64,000 nucleotides of DNA, from positions 1-64,000 of the forward strand of contig WELA01009514.1 of assembly GCA_009602735.1 (NCBI GenBank), read 5' to 3'. Below, in pieces: positions 25,420 through 35,041 of this stretch. Made by a program: the position numbers and the translations under genes. The notes under the pieces are model-generated. The model was not told the DNA's origin. It made no database searches and saw nothing but the letters and a program-made list of their open reading frames with translations. This DNA is from Mesotaenium endlicherianum (taxonomy: Eukaryota; Streptophyta; Zygnematophyceae; Zygnematales; Mesotaeniaceae). Each line of letters starts with the position of its first letter. Positions within the stretch are counted from its first letter, which is position 1.

Positions 25420-26511
25420 ATGAATAAAGCGGAACGCTTTCAATACCTTCTTCAACGGTATGTTGCCGGAGACATTACCAGTGCAGAGCATGAGGAGTTG
25501 TTTGAATACCTGTCTGCACACGAGTTCGATGAGCAATTAGGAGAGAACATTCTTCAAGATCTCGCAAACCAACAGGAATACGAACAGACCGATCTTCCTC
25601 CCCATATTTCCCAGGAGATCATACACAACATTTTTGCTGCGGAAAAAAATACCCAAACCATATTACCTGTGACCAAAAAGGTGATACCCCTTTGGAAATG
25701 GATAGCCGCCGCTTCGGCTATTTTGATGGTCGTCTCTTCTTATTGGTTCTATATCTATAAGTATTCAATGCATGACAGGAATTTTGCTTCGATCATTCCC
25801 GGAACAGACCTCATTCAGAAAAATAATACGGATACACAACAAGTAATTCTGCTCAATGATGGGAGCAAGGTTTTCCTCAGACCGAAAAGTACCCTGCATT
25901 ACCCGGTCAGCTTCAATACAACTACAAGAGAAGTCTATCTGGAAGGGGAGGCATTTTTTGAAGTAGCCAAAAATCCGAAAAAACCATTCCTGGTCTTCTA
26001 TAATAATATTGTTACCCGTGTATTGGGTACCAGCTTTACTGTTAATACCAATACGGAAACGGGTAATGTTGAAGTGTCGGTGAGAACAGGCAGGGTGCAG
26101 GTATATGAGAATGATCGGTTATTACAATCGGCTTCATCTACCAAAGGGGTTATTGTAACGCCTAACCAGCGTGCAGTGTATAAACATACGAACCGGGCTT
26201 TTGAAGTGACGTTGGTTGAAGCGCCGCAGCCAATAGCAGCGAACGAGCAAGAGCCGTTAAATAGCAACAACTTCCAGCCATCGGCTTTTATATATGAGCA
26301 GGAAAAGCTGAAAAATATTTTTAGTCAGTTGGAGAAAGCGTATGGTATTGAGATCGTGGTTGAAAATACCAACCTGTATAATTGTGTTTTCACGGGTGAT
26401 ATCTCTGTGTCCGATTTATTTACCAAGCTTAAGATCATTTGCCTGACTACTAACTCTTCCTTTGAGATCAACGGAACAAAGATTCTGATCAAAGGGAAGG
26501 GATGTAATTAA
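25420..26511 (+). CDS. FecR family anti-sigma factor
   Basis: I choose ATG at 25420 over a TTG two codons earlier. The 363-aa protein has an N-terminal cytoplasmic anti-sigma region, one membrane segment (about 92-112, LWKWIAAASAILMVVSSYWF), a periplasmic FecR domain (about 120-215; GTDLIQKNNTDTQQVILLNDGSKVFLRPKSTLHYP) and a C-terminal STN-like DUF4974 domain (about 285-360). It holds the ECF sigma inactive until the SusC receptor signals substrate binding through the STN domain. It lies 47 bp after the sigma gene. Confidence 0.93.
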   Translation: MNKAERFQYLLQRYVAGDITSAEHEELFEYLSAHEFDEQLGENILQDLANQQEYEQTDLPPHISQEIIHNIFAAEKNTQTILPVTKKVIPLWKWIAAASAILMVVSSYWFYIYKYSMHDRNFASIIPGTDLIQKNNTDTQQVILLNDGSKVFLRPKSTLHYPVSFNTTTREVYLEGEAFFEVAKNPKKPFLVFYNNIVTRVLGTSFTVNTNTETGNVEVSVRTGRVQVYENDRLLQSASSTKGVIVTPNQRAVYKHTNRAFEVTLVEAPQPIAANEQEPLNSNNFQPSAFIYEQEKLKNIFSQLEKAYGIEIVVENTNLYNCVFTGDISVSDLFTKLKIICLTTNSSFEINGTKILIKGKGCN

Positions 26512-26609
26512 TTATCAAACCCTCAAACAAACTGTATGAATAAAAAGAAAATGTACCTGCCCCCCTGATATATACAATGCAGCAACGATGCTGCAACAGC
26601 TAAAAAAGC

Positions 26610-26653
26610 AGAGCCGGCTGTGGTGGTGCACAACCAGCTCCTATAGCTTTTTT
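26610..26653 (+). terminator. Hairpin with U-tract between fecR and susC
   Basis: AGAGC...GCTC arms (26610-26614 and 26637-26640) with further imperfect pairing TGT/ACA enclose GGTGGTGC. The hairpin is followed by CTATAGC and six T residues (26648-26653). AAAAAAGC upstream can also pair with GCTTTTTT. It sits in the 194-bp gap before susC, so it is either the end of the sigma/anti-sigma transcript or an attenuator tempering susC expression. Confidence 0.5.
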
Positions 26654-26705
26654 CAAGCTCTCGTTTTCGTCCCAAAACATTATTGAACAAAAACATAACA
26701 AATTT

Positions 26706-29700
26706 ATGAAAAATAAGCAACGGATTGTTGCTTCTATGCTGATTGCCATGAGATTTACTGCCATACAGATAGTGATGTCTATTGTATTTGCCGGGACTCT
26801 TTTTGCCAGCGAAGCAAACAGCCAGACTGTTTTACAAAAATCGTTCAATATCACCGCTGAACACGTACAACTCAAAAAGCTGATCGTAGCCATTGAGCAA
26901 CAGACCAAAGTGAAGTTCAGCTTCAGCGCCAATATGATCAATGCAGAAAAGGTCATTACGTATACAGCCAGGAATAAACGGATCGCAGATTTCCTGGATG
27001 AAGTGCTGAAACCCTCCAACATCGGGTACCAGGTGATCAACGACCGCATCATCCTCTTTCCCCTCATCAACAACCCGCCTAAAGAATCAACCAATAAAAC
27101 GGAAGAAAAGGCGACTTCAAAAGCGGAACGAACCGTTTCAGGAACAGTGACCAATGAAAAAGGTGAACCCTTGCCGGGCGTAACTGTTACTGAGAAAGGA
27201 TATACCAATACCACCATTACCGATGAAAAAGGCTTTTTCTCTATAAAAGTATCCGGTAGAAATTCCATTCTTGTCTTCAGCAGTATTGGATATGAAAGCA
27301 CGCAACAGCCTGTTGCCATGGCTTCTGCAGTTGACATTGTATTGAAAGCTACTACCCAATCACTGAACGATATAGTGGTGGTAGGATACGGCTCGCAAAA
27401 AAAGAAAGACCTTACCGGTGCGGTATCTTCTGTTAATACCAACGAACTGAAGTCGTTACCGGTAGCCAATATCGGCGAAGCGCTCCAGGGAAGATCATCC
27501 GGTGTACAGGTTGTATCATCGGGTGCTCCGGGCAGCAATGTAACGTTTCGCATCAGGGGAACCGGTACCATCAATAACAGTGATCCTTTACTGGTGATCG
27601 ATGGGGTGCCTACCGATATACCGTTGAATACCTTAAGTCCGGATGATATTGCCAGCATTGAAATATTGAAAGACGCTTCGGCATCGGCCATCTACGGCTC
27701 CCGCGGAGCCAATGGTGTGGTCATCATTACAACCAAGAGGGGCATATCTGGTAAAAGCGCGCTTGAATTTAAAATGTTTGCCGGTCAGCAAAAGGCCGAC
27801 CATCTAGTGAAGATGCTTAATGCATCGCAGTTTGCCAGCCTGCACAACGAAATGATGGCCAACAACGGGCAACCGCAGAATCCCGCTTATGCTAACCCGG
27901 AAAGTTTGGGTAAAGGAACCGACTGGTTAGGCGCTTTGTTTCAGACCGCTCCTATTCAGAGTTATTCACTGGCATATTCAGGAGGCGGGCCTAAGTCGAC
28001 TTACTATGTATCGGGCACCATGCTGGACCAGAAAGGCATTGTGTACAATACCGGTTATAAAAGATATACGGTACAGTTCAACAGCGAGTCCAAGGTGTTC
28101 GACTGGCTTAAGTTTGGAAATAACCTGACACTGAACCATGATGCCAAATACAACGGTAATTACGATATACGCAATACAATGGCAGCATTGCCGGTTCAGC
28201 CAATTTATAATGCAGATGGAACATATAGCGGTCCTGTTGGACAAGCTTCCTGGTACGGCGATATCATTAACCCGATAGGTAAGGCCACCGTCGTTGACAA
28301 TACCACGAATGGTTATAATGTACTGGGTAATATTTATACCGAAATAACACTGTTCAAAGACCTGAAGTTTAAATCTACCGGTGGCGTGCAGGCTGTGTTC
28401 TGGGGTAACCGTACCTGGTCGCCTAAATACAACTGGCAGCCGATTCCGCAACCTAACAGTTATCTTTTTCAGCAATCCAATAAGAGCCTAACCTGGTTAT
28501 GGGATAACTACCTCACGTATGATAAATACTTCGCCTCCAGGCATCACCTTACTTTATTGGCCGGTAGCAGTGCGCAGAACAACCGCTATGATTACATGAA
28601 TGGGTCTGTACAAAATTTTGCCAGTGATAATACACAGCAACTGAGTAATGGAACATCGCAACAAACCATCAGCGGTAACGCGAGTGAATGGGCTTTGCTT
28701 TCTTTCATTGGTCGTGCCAATTATACATACGATAATAAATACCTGGTTACTGCTACCCTTCGCAGGGATGGAAGCAGCCGCTTTGGTGAAAATCATCGTT
28801 GGGGTTGGTTTCCATCGGGATCTTTGGCCTGGCGTATTTCAGAAGAAAAATTCATGAAGCCGCTGAAATGGGTTAATGACCTTAAAGTGCGTATTGGTTA
28901 TGGTATCACGGGAAACCAGAATATTGGCAATTATTCATTTGCTTCTGTTCTGCAAACCATTCAATACAATTTCAATGGCCAGACTGTTAATGCAGTAGTG
29001 CCCCAGGCAATTCCCAACCCGGGTGTTCGTTGGGAAGAAGTACAACAAAGCAATATAGGTATAGATGCATTGTTGTTAGATGGAAGGATCAGTGTAACAG
29101 CTGATGCTTATATCAAAAACACCAACAACATGCTGGTGCCGATGAGTGTTCCCATTTCAACGGGATATTCCGATATCATTGTACCCAGCATCAATGCAGG
29201 GAAAGTGCAGAACAAAGGTATTGAGCTGAATATCACTACGCACAACACGAAAGGCTCGATTGAATGGAACACCAGTTTCAATATCTCATATAACAGCAAT
29301 AAGGTGGTTAGTCTTAACGACAGCACCCCTCTTTATACCGGAAGCATTGGTCTTAACCAGAATCTTTCCATCCAGAAAAATGGCCTGCCGGTGAATTCTT
29401 TTTATGGTTTTGTAACCAATGGAATTTTCCAAACCCAGAAAGAAGTGGGTGACTATGCCGTGCAGGTTCCGGGAAGCGATCCTTTCAACCGTACATCGCC
29501 AGGCGATATCAGGTTTCGCGATCTGAACAACGATGGTAAGATCGATGACAATGACCGTACCTATATCGGCAACCCCAACCCACGTTTCATTTTTGCCATG
29601 AACAACAGTTTTACATGGAAGCATTTCGACCTGGGTATTTTTATGCAGGGTGTGGAGGGCAATGCGATTTTCAATGCCAACAGGATTTACCAGGAGGGCA

Positions 29701-30059
29701 TGGCTGTGGCGCAGAACCAAACGATAGCTGTACTGAATCGCTGGACTAGTGCTGGTAGCAGCAATACGATGCCTCGTGCCATTTTCAATGATCCCAATAA
29801 AAATACAAGGGTGTCTGACCGTTTTGTGGAAGATGGCAGTTACATCAAAATAAAGAATGTAACGATCGGATATACTTTGCCCAAACGCCTGATACAAAAG
29901 GTGAAGATGCAAACAGCAAGGATTTATCTATCGGCACAAAACCTGGTAACATTCACAAAATACAAAGGCTTCGATCCGGAAGTGCCTGTTAACGGGATAG
30001 ACCTGAATGTGTATCCCGTAACGAGGACCCTGAGTGCAGGGATTAACCTGATCTTTTAA
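26706..30059 (+). CDS. SusC/RagA TonB-dependent outer-membrane transporter with STN signalling domain
   Basis: The 1117-aa precursor has a signal region (to about 35, ending ASEANS), a STN domain (about 40-115; FNITAEHVQLKKLIVAIEQQ), a carboxypeptidase-D-like domain (about 140-220; VSGTVTNEKGEPLPGVTVTEKG), a TonB box-like IVVVGYG, a plug (DLTGAVSSVNTNELKSLPV; SAIYGSRGANGVVIITTKRG) and a 22-strand barrel ending in LSAGINLIF. With SusD it imports oligosaccharides. The STN domain couples it to the adjacent FecR/ECF pair. The stop abuts the susD gene. Confidence 0.96.
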   Translation: MKNKQRIVASMLIAMRFTAIQIVMSIVFAGTLFASEANSQTVLQKSFNITAEHVQLKKLIVAIEQQTKVKFSFSANMINAEKVITYTARNKRIADFLDEVLKPSNIGYQVINDRIILFPLINNPPKESTNKTEEKATSKAERTVSGTVTNEKGEPLPGVTVTEKGYTNTTITDEKGFFSIKVSGRNSILVFSSIGYESTQQPVAMASAVDIVLKATTQSLNDIVVVGYGSQKKKDLTGAVSSVNTNELKSLPVANIGEALQGRSSGVQVVSSGAPGSNVTFRIRGTGTINNSDPLLVIDGVPTDIPLNTLSPDDIASIEILKDASASAIYGSRGANGVVIITTKRGISGKSALEFKMFAGQQKADHLVKMLNASQFASLHNEMMANNGQPQNPAYANPESLGKGTDWLGALFQTAPIQSYSLAYSGGGPKSTYYVSGTMLDQKGIVYNTGYKRYTVQFNSESKVFDWLKFGNNLTLNHDAKYNGNYDIRNTMAALPVQPIYNADGTYSGPVGQASWYGDIINPIGKATVVDNTTNGYNVLGNIYTEITLFKDLKFKSTGGVQAVFWGNRTWSPKYNWQPIPQPNSYLFQQSNKSLTWLWDNYLTYDKYFASRHHLTLLAGSSAQNNRYDYMNGSVQNFASDNTQQLSNGTSQQTISGNASEWALLSFIGRANYTYDNKYLVTATLRRDGSSRFGENHRWGWFPSGSLAWRISEEKFMKPLKWVNDLKVRIGYGITGNQNIGNYSFASVLQTIQYNFNGQTVNAVVPQAIPNPGVRWEEVQQSNIGIDALLLDGRISVTADAYIKNTNNMLVPMSVPISTGYSDIIVPSINAGKVQNKGIELNITTHNTKGSIEWNTSFNISYNSNKVVSLNDSTPLYTGSIGLNQNLSIQKNGLPVNSFYGFVTNGIFQTQKEVGDYAVQVPGSDPFNRTSPGDIRFRDLNNDGKIDDNDRTYIGNPNPRFIFAMNNSFTWKHFDLGIFMQGVEGNAIFNANRIYQEGMAVAQNQTIAVLNRWTSAGSSNTMPRAIFNDPNKNTRVSDRFVEDGSYIKIKNVTIGYTLPKRLIQKVKMQTARIYLSAQNLVTFTKYKGFDPEVPVNGIDLNVYPVTRTLSAGINLIF

Positions 30060-30068
30060 TTGATTAAA

Positions 30069-31550
30069 ATGATTACCATGCGAACCTTACAATATATAGC
30101 TGCTGTTATACTGGTTACCGGTATCAGCAGTTGCAAAAAATATTTAGACAAAGCTCCTCTGGACAGTATCAATACTGCCAACTTTTTCAAAACAGAATCG
30201 GATGCTATTGCCGCCATCAATGGCGCTTATCAGCCATTGCAATGGCCCAAACTGTATAACCTCCGGATATGGACCAGTGATATTTGGGCCGGTAACAGCA
30301 TTGTAGGTGCAGGCGGCGGAACCGATGGAATAGAAACACAGGATATTGCCAATTTTGTAACTTCTACCGATAACGCAGCTGCGCTGGACATCTGGCGTGG
30401 GCCTGCTCCCGGTATCCTTCGGTGCAACCTGGTACTGAAGAACGTACCGGCTATGAATATCAACCAGAATCTTAAGAATCGTATCCTGGGTGAAGCATAT
30501 TTTCTCCGGTCGCATTATTATTTTATACTGGTACGGTTATTTGGCGATGTGCCGTTGATAACAGAGCCTCAAACACCGGAAGACAACCTGCGCCCTTCCA
30601 GGACACCCAAAGCACAGGTGTATGATCTCATCATCAAAGACCTGCAACAGGCAATTAACCTGTTACCGGACCGGTCTGCTTATAATGGCGCAGATATGGG
30701 ACGAGCCAGTAAAGGCGCTGCTATGGGCATGCTGGCCAAGGTAAATCTCACGTTGGGGAAATATACCGAAACGGTGAACCTGTGCAGGCAAGTGACCGGA
30801 CTTGGTTATGCACTCAACACCAACTATTCGGATAATTTCAACCCGGCTACCAAGAATTCGAGTGAGAGCATTTTTGAAGTGCAATACTTTGGCAAAACCA
30901 GTTACAGTTTCTGGAGTAATGAGAACCAGGCCAGTTGGGTAAGTACCTTCACCGGACCGCGTAATGCCGATTTCGTTGCCGGGGGATACGGTTGGGATCA
31001 ACCCACCACCGAATTTGTGAACCAATATGAAGCCAACGATAACCGTAAGGATAAAACATTGCTGTATGTTGGCGGCCCCTCTTTTGACAACAAACAATAT
31101 CAGTCGTCTTATTCTGTAACAGGGTATAACCTTCGCAAATTCCTGGTTCCAAAATCGGTGTCGCCCGATTATGATACCAATCCAGCCAATTGGCCGGTAT
31201 TGCGTTACAGTGATGTTCTGCTGATGGAAGCGGAAGCATCCTGTGAACTCAATAATCTTTCCGATGCGCTGGTACCCTTGAACAAAGTGAGACAGCGGGC
31301 CGGGCTGCCGGCTTTGAGTGGATTGAACCAGGCTGACCTGAGAGAAAGGATCCGAAAGGAAAGAAGGATAGAGCTGGCATTTGAAGGACAGCGCTGGTTT
31401 GATCTCATTCGTTACGACAATGGGCAATATGCGGCTTCATTCCTGAAAAGCATTGGTAAAACCAATTTTGCTCCCAAACATTTATTGTTACCGATTCCGC
31501 AAAAAGAGATCGATACCAATCCCAATCTCACACAGAATGCGGGATACTGA
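30069..31550 (+). CDS. SusD/RagB glycan-binding lipoprotein
   Basis: A TTG (30060) and two ATGs (30069, 30078) are in frame; I take 30069, but 30078 gives an equally good signal peptide. The lipobox Cys is in TGISSCKK. The protein of about 493 aa has the SusD pattern: YLDKAPLDSINTANFFKTESDAIAAINGAY near the N-terminus, TPR-like helices, RSHYYFILVRLFGDVPLI, and the C-terminal RKERRIELAFEGQRWFDLIRY plus LLPIPQKEIDTNPNLTQNAGY. It lids the SusC barrel and binds the glycan at the cell surface. It is 9 bp from susC, so coupled. Confidence 0.96.
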   Translation: MITMRTLQYIAAVILVTGISSCKKYLDKAPLDSINTANFFKTESDAIAAINGAYQPLQWPKLYNLRIWTSDIWAGNSIVGAGGGTDGIETQDIANFVTSTDNAAALDIWRGPAPGILRCNLVLKNVPAMNINQNLKNRILGEAYFLRSHYYFILVRLFGDVPLITEPQTPEDNLRPSRTPKAQVYDLIIKDLQQAINLLPDRSAYNGADMGRASKGAAMGMLAKVNLTLGKYTETVNLCRQVTGLGYALNTNYSDNFNPATKNSSESIFEVQYFGKTSYSFWSNENQASWVSTFTGPRNADFVAGGYGWDQPTTEFVNQYEANDNRKDKTLLYVGGPSFDNKQYQSSYSVTGYNLRKFLVPKSVSPDYDTNPANWPVLRYSDVLLMEAEASCELNNLSDALVPLNKVRQRAGLPALSGLNQADLRERIRKERRIELAFEGQRWFDLIRYDNGQYAASFLKSIGKTNFAPKHLLLPIPQKEIDTNPNLTQNAGY

Positions 31551-31573
31551 TAACCAACCTAAAAAGTAAAATC

Positions 31574-33031
31574 ATGAAATACGCTCAATATATAATGACC
31601 GTTTTGGTCATGGTAATGGTCATGTGCGGTTGTAAGAAAGAAAACTACGCCGAATTGAATAAAGGCAATACTGTATTGGCCTTATCGGCTTCAGTAAATA
31701 CAATCGTACTGCAGGAAAAGAACAGGGATAATGATGCGTTGATATTGAACTGGACATCGGGCAGCAACAAAGGAACCAATGCATCTATCCGGTACACGCT
31801 TCAGCTGGCAAAGCAAGGCACGAATTTCGCGAACCCCATCAGCCTGGATATGGGCCTGGCCGTTTATTCCAACAAATTCTCGGTTAGGACATTAAATGAT
31901 TCACTCAGGAATCATTTCAATGCAACACCCGGCACGGTGTTTATGCTGGAAACGAGAATAATAGCACAGACACAGGTAGCCGGTATAAGTGCAGACATAT
32001 CTCCTGTTGCTGTAATCAGTGTTACCACTTATCAACCGGTTACCAAAACATTGTACCTGATAGGCGATGCGGCGCCCAATGGCTGGGATAATACGAAAGC
32101 CGTTGCTTTAACAGCTATTGCAACGGAGCCGGGAGGATTTACATGGACGGGACAACTGAACATAGGTGATTTCAAATTCCTGACTACACTTGGTCAGTGG
32201 ATACCCACTTATAATAAAAGCGCTACAGCAGCAGATTCACTGTTTTACAGAACCGATTTCGGGCAGGCCGATGATAAATTCCATATTTCTGCTAACGGTA
32301 TCTATACACTTAAGGTGAACCTGTTGAGTATGAAAATTGTGATCAATCAGCCTGTACAACCCACGACTCCACCTTATAGCCGCTTGTGGATCGTTGGAGA
32401 TGCAACGCCCAATGGCTGGAACATCAGTGCACCCAATGAAATGCGTGTTGACAGTGGTAATATGTTTGTGTTCAATTACAATGAACTGTTGAATGCGGGA
32501 GAATTCAAGATACCTACTGCAACAGGAAACTGGGGTACCGATTATTATATGCCTTTGGCAAACCATCCGGCTTTATCGGCAACAGATGTGCAACTGGTAC
32601 GAGGCGGTAGTCCGGATAACAAATGGCAGATCACAACAGCAGGGCCTTATAAGATCAAGCTGGACCTGCTGAACATGAAGATCAACATCCAACCATTTAC
32701 GCCGTATAAACAATTGTGGCTGGTGGGTGATGCCACGCCGGTTGGTTGGAATATTAACAGCCCGGCGCCCATGACTGCCGACCCCACAAATCCCTACCTC
32801 TTTACCTGGCAGGGAGCTATGACGGCAGGAGAGTTTAAAATACCTACCACAACAGGAAACTGGGGCTGCGATTATTTTATGCCTATGGTGAATCACCAAC
32901 CGATCAGCAGCACGCTTGCCAAATTCATTCCTTCGGGTAACCCGGATAATAAATGGCAGATCACTGTTCCCGGAAATTACAAGGTCACATTGGACCAGTT
33001 GCATGAAACGATCCAGATACAGAAGCTATAG
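31574..33031 (+). CDS. SusE/SusF-like surface lipoprotein with three starch-binding-type modules
   Basis: The 485-aa precursor has a signal peptide with lipobox Cys in VMCGCKKEN, an N-terminal SusE-type Ig domain (about 30-150; VLQEKNRDNDALILNWTSGS), and then three tandem repeats of about 110 aa. Each begins with L(Y/W)(L/I)VGDAxPxGW (LYLIGDAAPNGW, LWIVGDATPNGW, LWLVGDATPVGW) and contains GEFKIPTxTGNWGxDY. These are SusE/F carbohydrate-binding modules, which tether glucans at the surface. The gene directly follows susD. Confidence 0.88.
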   Translation: MKYAQYIMTVLVMVMVMCGCKKENYAELNKGNTVLALSASVNTIVLQEKNRDNDALILNWTSGSNKGTNASIRYTLQLAKQGTNFANPISLDMGLAVYSNKFSVRTLNDSLRNHFNATPGTVFMLETRIIAQTQVAGISADISPVAVISVTTYQPVTKTLYLIGDAAPNGWDNTKAVALTAIATEPGGFTWTGQLNIGDFKFLTTLGQWIPTYNKSATAADSLFYRTDFGQADDKFHISANGIYTLKVNLLSMKIVINQPVQPTTPPYSRLWIVGDATPNGWNISAPNEMRVDSGNMFVFNYNELLNAGEFKIPTATGNWGTDYYMPLANHPALSATDVQLVRGGSPDNKWQITTAGPYKIKLDLLNMKINIQPFTPYKQLWLVGDATPVGWNINSPAPMTADPTNPYLFTWQGAMTAGEFKIPTTTGNWGCDYFMPMVNHQPISSTLAKFIPSGNPDNKWQITVPGNYKVTLDQLHETIQIQKL

Positions 33032-33073
33032 CAATGATGATCGTTAGTATTTAATTCGAATAAACAAAAAACA

Positions 33074-34816
33074 ATGAATCGATTATTCATTCTCTCTATC
33101 ATATTTGTGATACTCACTTCCTGTAAGAAGGATGATGAAGCGTATGCCAACCCTGTTACGCCGGGAATGACCACTTATACGCTTACAAGCGATAAAGCGA
33201 GTTACCATCCCGGAGATAAAGTGATGCTTACCATCAATACGGTTCCGGCCGGCAGCTTTGTGCGTTACAGACATTTGAACACTGTGCTCTCTGAAGAGCC
33301 GCTGACTGGTAATTCCTGGAGTTGGCAAGCGCCATCTGCAGATTTTTCGGGATATCTGGTGGAAGTGTTTGACAAGGAGAACGGGGTTAATAAAACCATT
33401 GCCAGCATTGCTGTTGATGTGAGTAGTGACTGGACGAAATTTCCCCGGTACGGATTCCTTTCGTCGTACGGTAAACTGAGTAATGATAGTATGCTGTCTG
33501 TTATGACTAACCTCAACAGATATCATATTAATGGTATACAGTTTTATGATTGGCATTACGAGCATCATTTACCGCTGGCTGGTACGGTATCCAATCCCGC
33601 CGACCAATGGAAAGATATTGCCAACAGGGATACGTATAAAAGCACTGTTCAAAAGTATATTTCACTGGCGCATGGTTATAGCATGAAAGCCATGTTCTAC
33701 AATCTTTGTTATGGTGCATTGAACGATGCTGCTGCGGCAGGGGTATCTGATCAGTGGTACCTGTATACCGATGCTGCTCATGCTTCGAAAGCCGCTCTCA
33801 ATTTGCCGGCGCCCTTGTTTAAAAGTAATATATGGCTGCTGGATCCTTCTAACAACAGCTGGCAAAATTATCTTGCGGCGAAGAACAATGACGTGTATTC
33901 CGTGTATGACTTCGACGGGTTTCATGTAGACCAGTTGGGCGATTTGGGTAAGAATTATACATACAATGGAACTATTGCAGATCTTGCAACAGGTTACGGT
34001 TCGTTTTTAACTGCCATGAAATCGGCGGCACCTGCTAAAAAGTTGGTGATGAATGCTGTTAATCAATTTGGACAGCAGCAGGGTATTGCACCATCGCCTG
34101 TTGATTTCCTGTATACGGAAGTATGGAATCCCAATGAAAACTATGCCGATCTCGCACGGATCATACAAGACAACGATAGCTGGGCGAATAATGGAAAAAG
34201 AACGGTGCTGACAGCATATATGGATTATAGGCTGGCAGATAAAGGAGGTTATTTTAATACGCCGGGCGTGTTGCTTACCAATGCAGTCATCTTTTCGTTC
34301 GGGGGATCTCATCTTGAATTGGGGGAGCACATGCTCTGTAAAGAATATTTCCCGAATAATAATTTAAAGATGAGCGCCGAATTGAGCAATGCCATGACGG
34401 CGTATTATGACTTCCTGGTTGCGTATGAAAACCTGCTTCGTGATGGTGGTAGTTTCAATACGGTTCCTGTAACATGCACCAATGCCAAAATGAACGTTGG
34501 CGCATGGCCGCTGCAAACCGGTAAAGTAGCTGTTCAGGGAAAGAAGATAGGAGCTGCGCAGGTATTGCATTTCATCAATTTTGCCAATGCTGCACATTTC
34601 AGCTGGCGCGATACGGATGGTAATCAAACAACCCCTGTAAATATTACCGGCGCAGATATTGAAGTGAGCTATGATGGCCCGGTACATGAAGTATGGGTTG
34701 CCAGTCCGGATGATAACCACGGAGTTCCGCAACAGCTTTCATTTACACAGAATGGCAATACCATTAAGGTTACATTGCCGCAGTTGAAATACTGGGATAT
34801 GGTGGTAATTGAGTAA
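33074..34816 (+). CDS. GH66-family dextranase-like lipoprotein
   Basis: The 580-aa precursor is a lipoprotein (lipobox Cys in FVILTSCKKD). An N-terminal Ig-like domain (about 28-115; YHPGDKVMLTINTVPAGSFVRY) precedes a TIM-barrel (about 120-460) with FPRYGFLSSYGKLS, NGIQFYDWHYEHH and MKAMFYNLCYGA. The likely nucleophile is Asp in YDFDGFHVDQLGD and the acid Glu in FLYTEVWNPNE, as in GH66. A C-terminal beta domain follows. GH66 enzymes hydrolyse alpha-1,6-glucans (dextran) or form cyclic isomaltooligosaccharides; which of these applies is open. It is the only glycosidase of this PUL in the window. Confidence 0.85.
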   Translation: MNRLFILSIIFVILTSCKKDDEAYANPVTPGMTTYTLTSDKASYHPGDKVMLTINTVPAGSFVRYRHLNTVLSEEPLTGNSWSWQAPSADFSGYLVEVFDKENGVNKTIASIAVDVSSDWTKFPRYGFLSSYGKLSNDSMLSVMTNLNRYHINGIQFYDWHYEHHLPLAGTVSNPADQWKDIANRDTYKSTVQKYISLAHGYSMKAMFYNLCYGALNDAAAAGVSDQWYLYTDAAHASKAALNLPAPLFKSNIWLLDPSNNSWQNYLAAKNNDVYSVYDFDGFHVDQLGDLGKNYTYNGTIADLATGYGSFLTAMKSAAPAKKLVMNAVNQFGQQQGIAPSPVDFLYTEVWNPNENYADLARIIQDNDSWANNGKRTVLTAYMDYRLADKGGYFNTPGVLLTNAVIFSFGGSHLELGEHMLCKEYFPNNNLKMSAELSNAMTAYYDFLVAYENLLRDGGSFNTVPVTCTNAKMNVGAWPLQTGKVAVQGKKIGAAQVLHFINFANAAHFSWRDTDGNQTTPVNITGADIEVSYDGPVHEVWVASPDDNHGVPQQLSFTQNGNTIKVTLPQLKYWDMVVIE

Positions 34817-34831
34817 GTCATTCAGATAACA

Positions 34832-34871
34832 TTTTCGTAGTGCTGCAGAAGTATTAGCAGCACTACGAAAA
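34832..34871. terminator. Perfect 15-bp hairpin after the GH66 gene
   Basis: TTTTCGTAGTGCTGC (34832-34846) is perfectly complementary to 34857-34871 around a 10-nt loop, 15 bp after the GH66 stop. There is no T-run after the stem on the plus strand, so it is not a textbook terminator, but it probably marks the transcript end. Confidence 0.5.
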
Positions 34872-34878
34872 ATAATAG

Positions 34879-34895
34879 TCTACTAATTTGGTAGA
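34879..34895. promoter_or_regulatory. Palindrome upstream of the Cys-leader ORF
   Basis: TCTAC (34879-34883) and GTAGA (34891-34895) form an inverted repeat around TAATTTG, with only one mismatched pair in the 17-bp symmetric unit. It lies 28 bp before the ATG of the CCC leader peptide, so it is well placed to be an operator for a regulator of the leader/tRNA-Cys unit, possibly sulphur-responsive (inference). Confidence 0.4.
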
Positions 34896-34922
34896 TTAAT
34901 ATTTTCGCTTTAATATTGCTCT

Positions 34923-34979
34923 ATGAAATGGAATAATATTATAATTGGTCATGTCCGTTCCGGACGATGTTGTTGCTGA
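34923..34979 (+). CDS. Cysteine-rich leader peptide (ends Cys-Cys-Cys) upstream of tRNA-Cys
   Basis: An 18-codon ORF, MKWNNIIIGHVRSGRCCC, ends in TGT TGT TGC TGA. Runs of the regulated amino acid at the end of a tiny ORF are the hallmark of ribosome-mediated attenuation leaders; polycysteine leaders are known before sulphur-assimilation operons in other bacteria. Here the next plus-strand gene is tRNA-Cys, 62 bp downstream. A 7-bp AT-rich hairpin (34996-35002/35029-35035) lies between. It may tune tRNA-Cys supply to cysteine charging, or be a relic of a lost cysteine operon. Confidence 0.6.
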   Translation: MKWNNIIIGHVRSGRCCC

Positions 34980-35041
34980 AAGGGCTATTGATTTTATTCT
35001 TTCATTTACTGAATGTATTACAGCGATCAAAGAATCATTTT

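Noticed and set aside
26536-26568. 10-codon ORF between fecR and susC as a leader peptide
   Set aside because: The peptide has no run of one amino acid linked to the PUL, and its link to the hairpin is too weak to claim attenuation by it.
30663-31427. 254-codon frame antisense to susD
   Set aside because: Shadow of susD with no promoter or domain.
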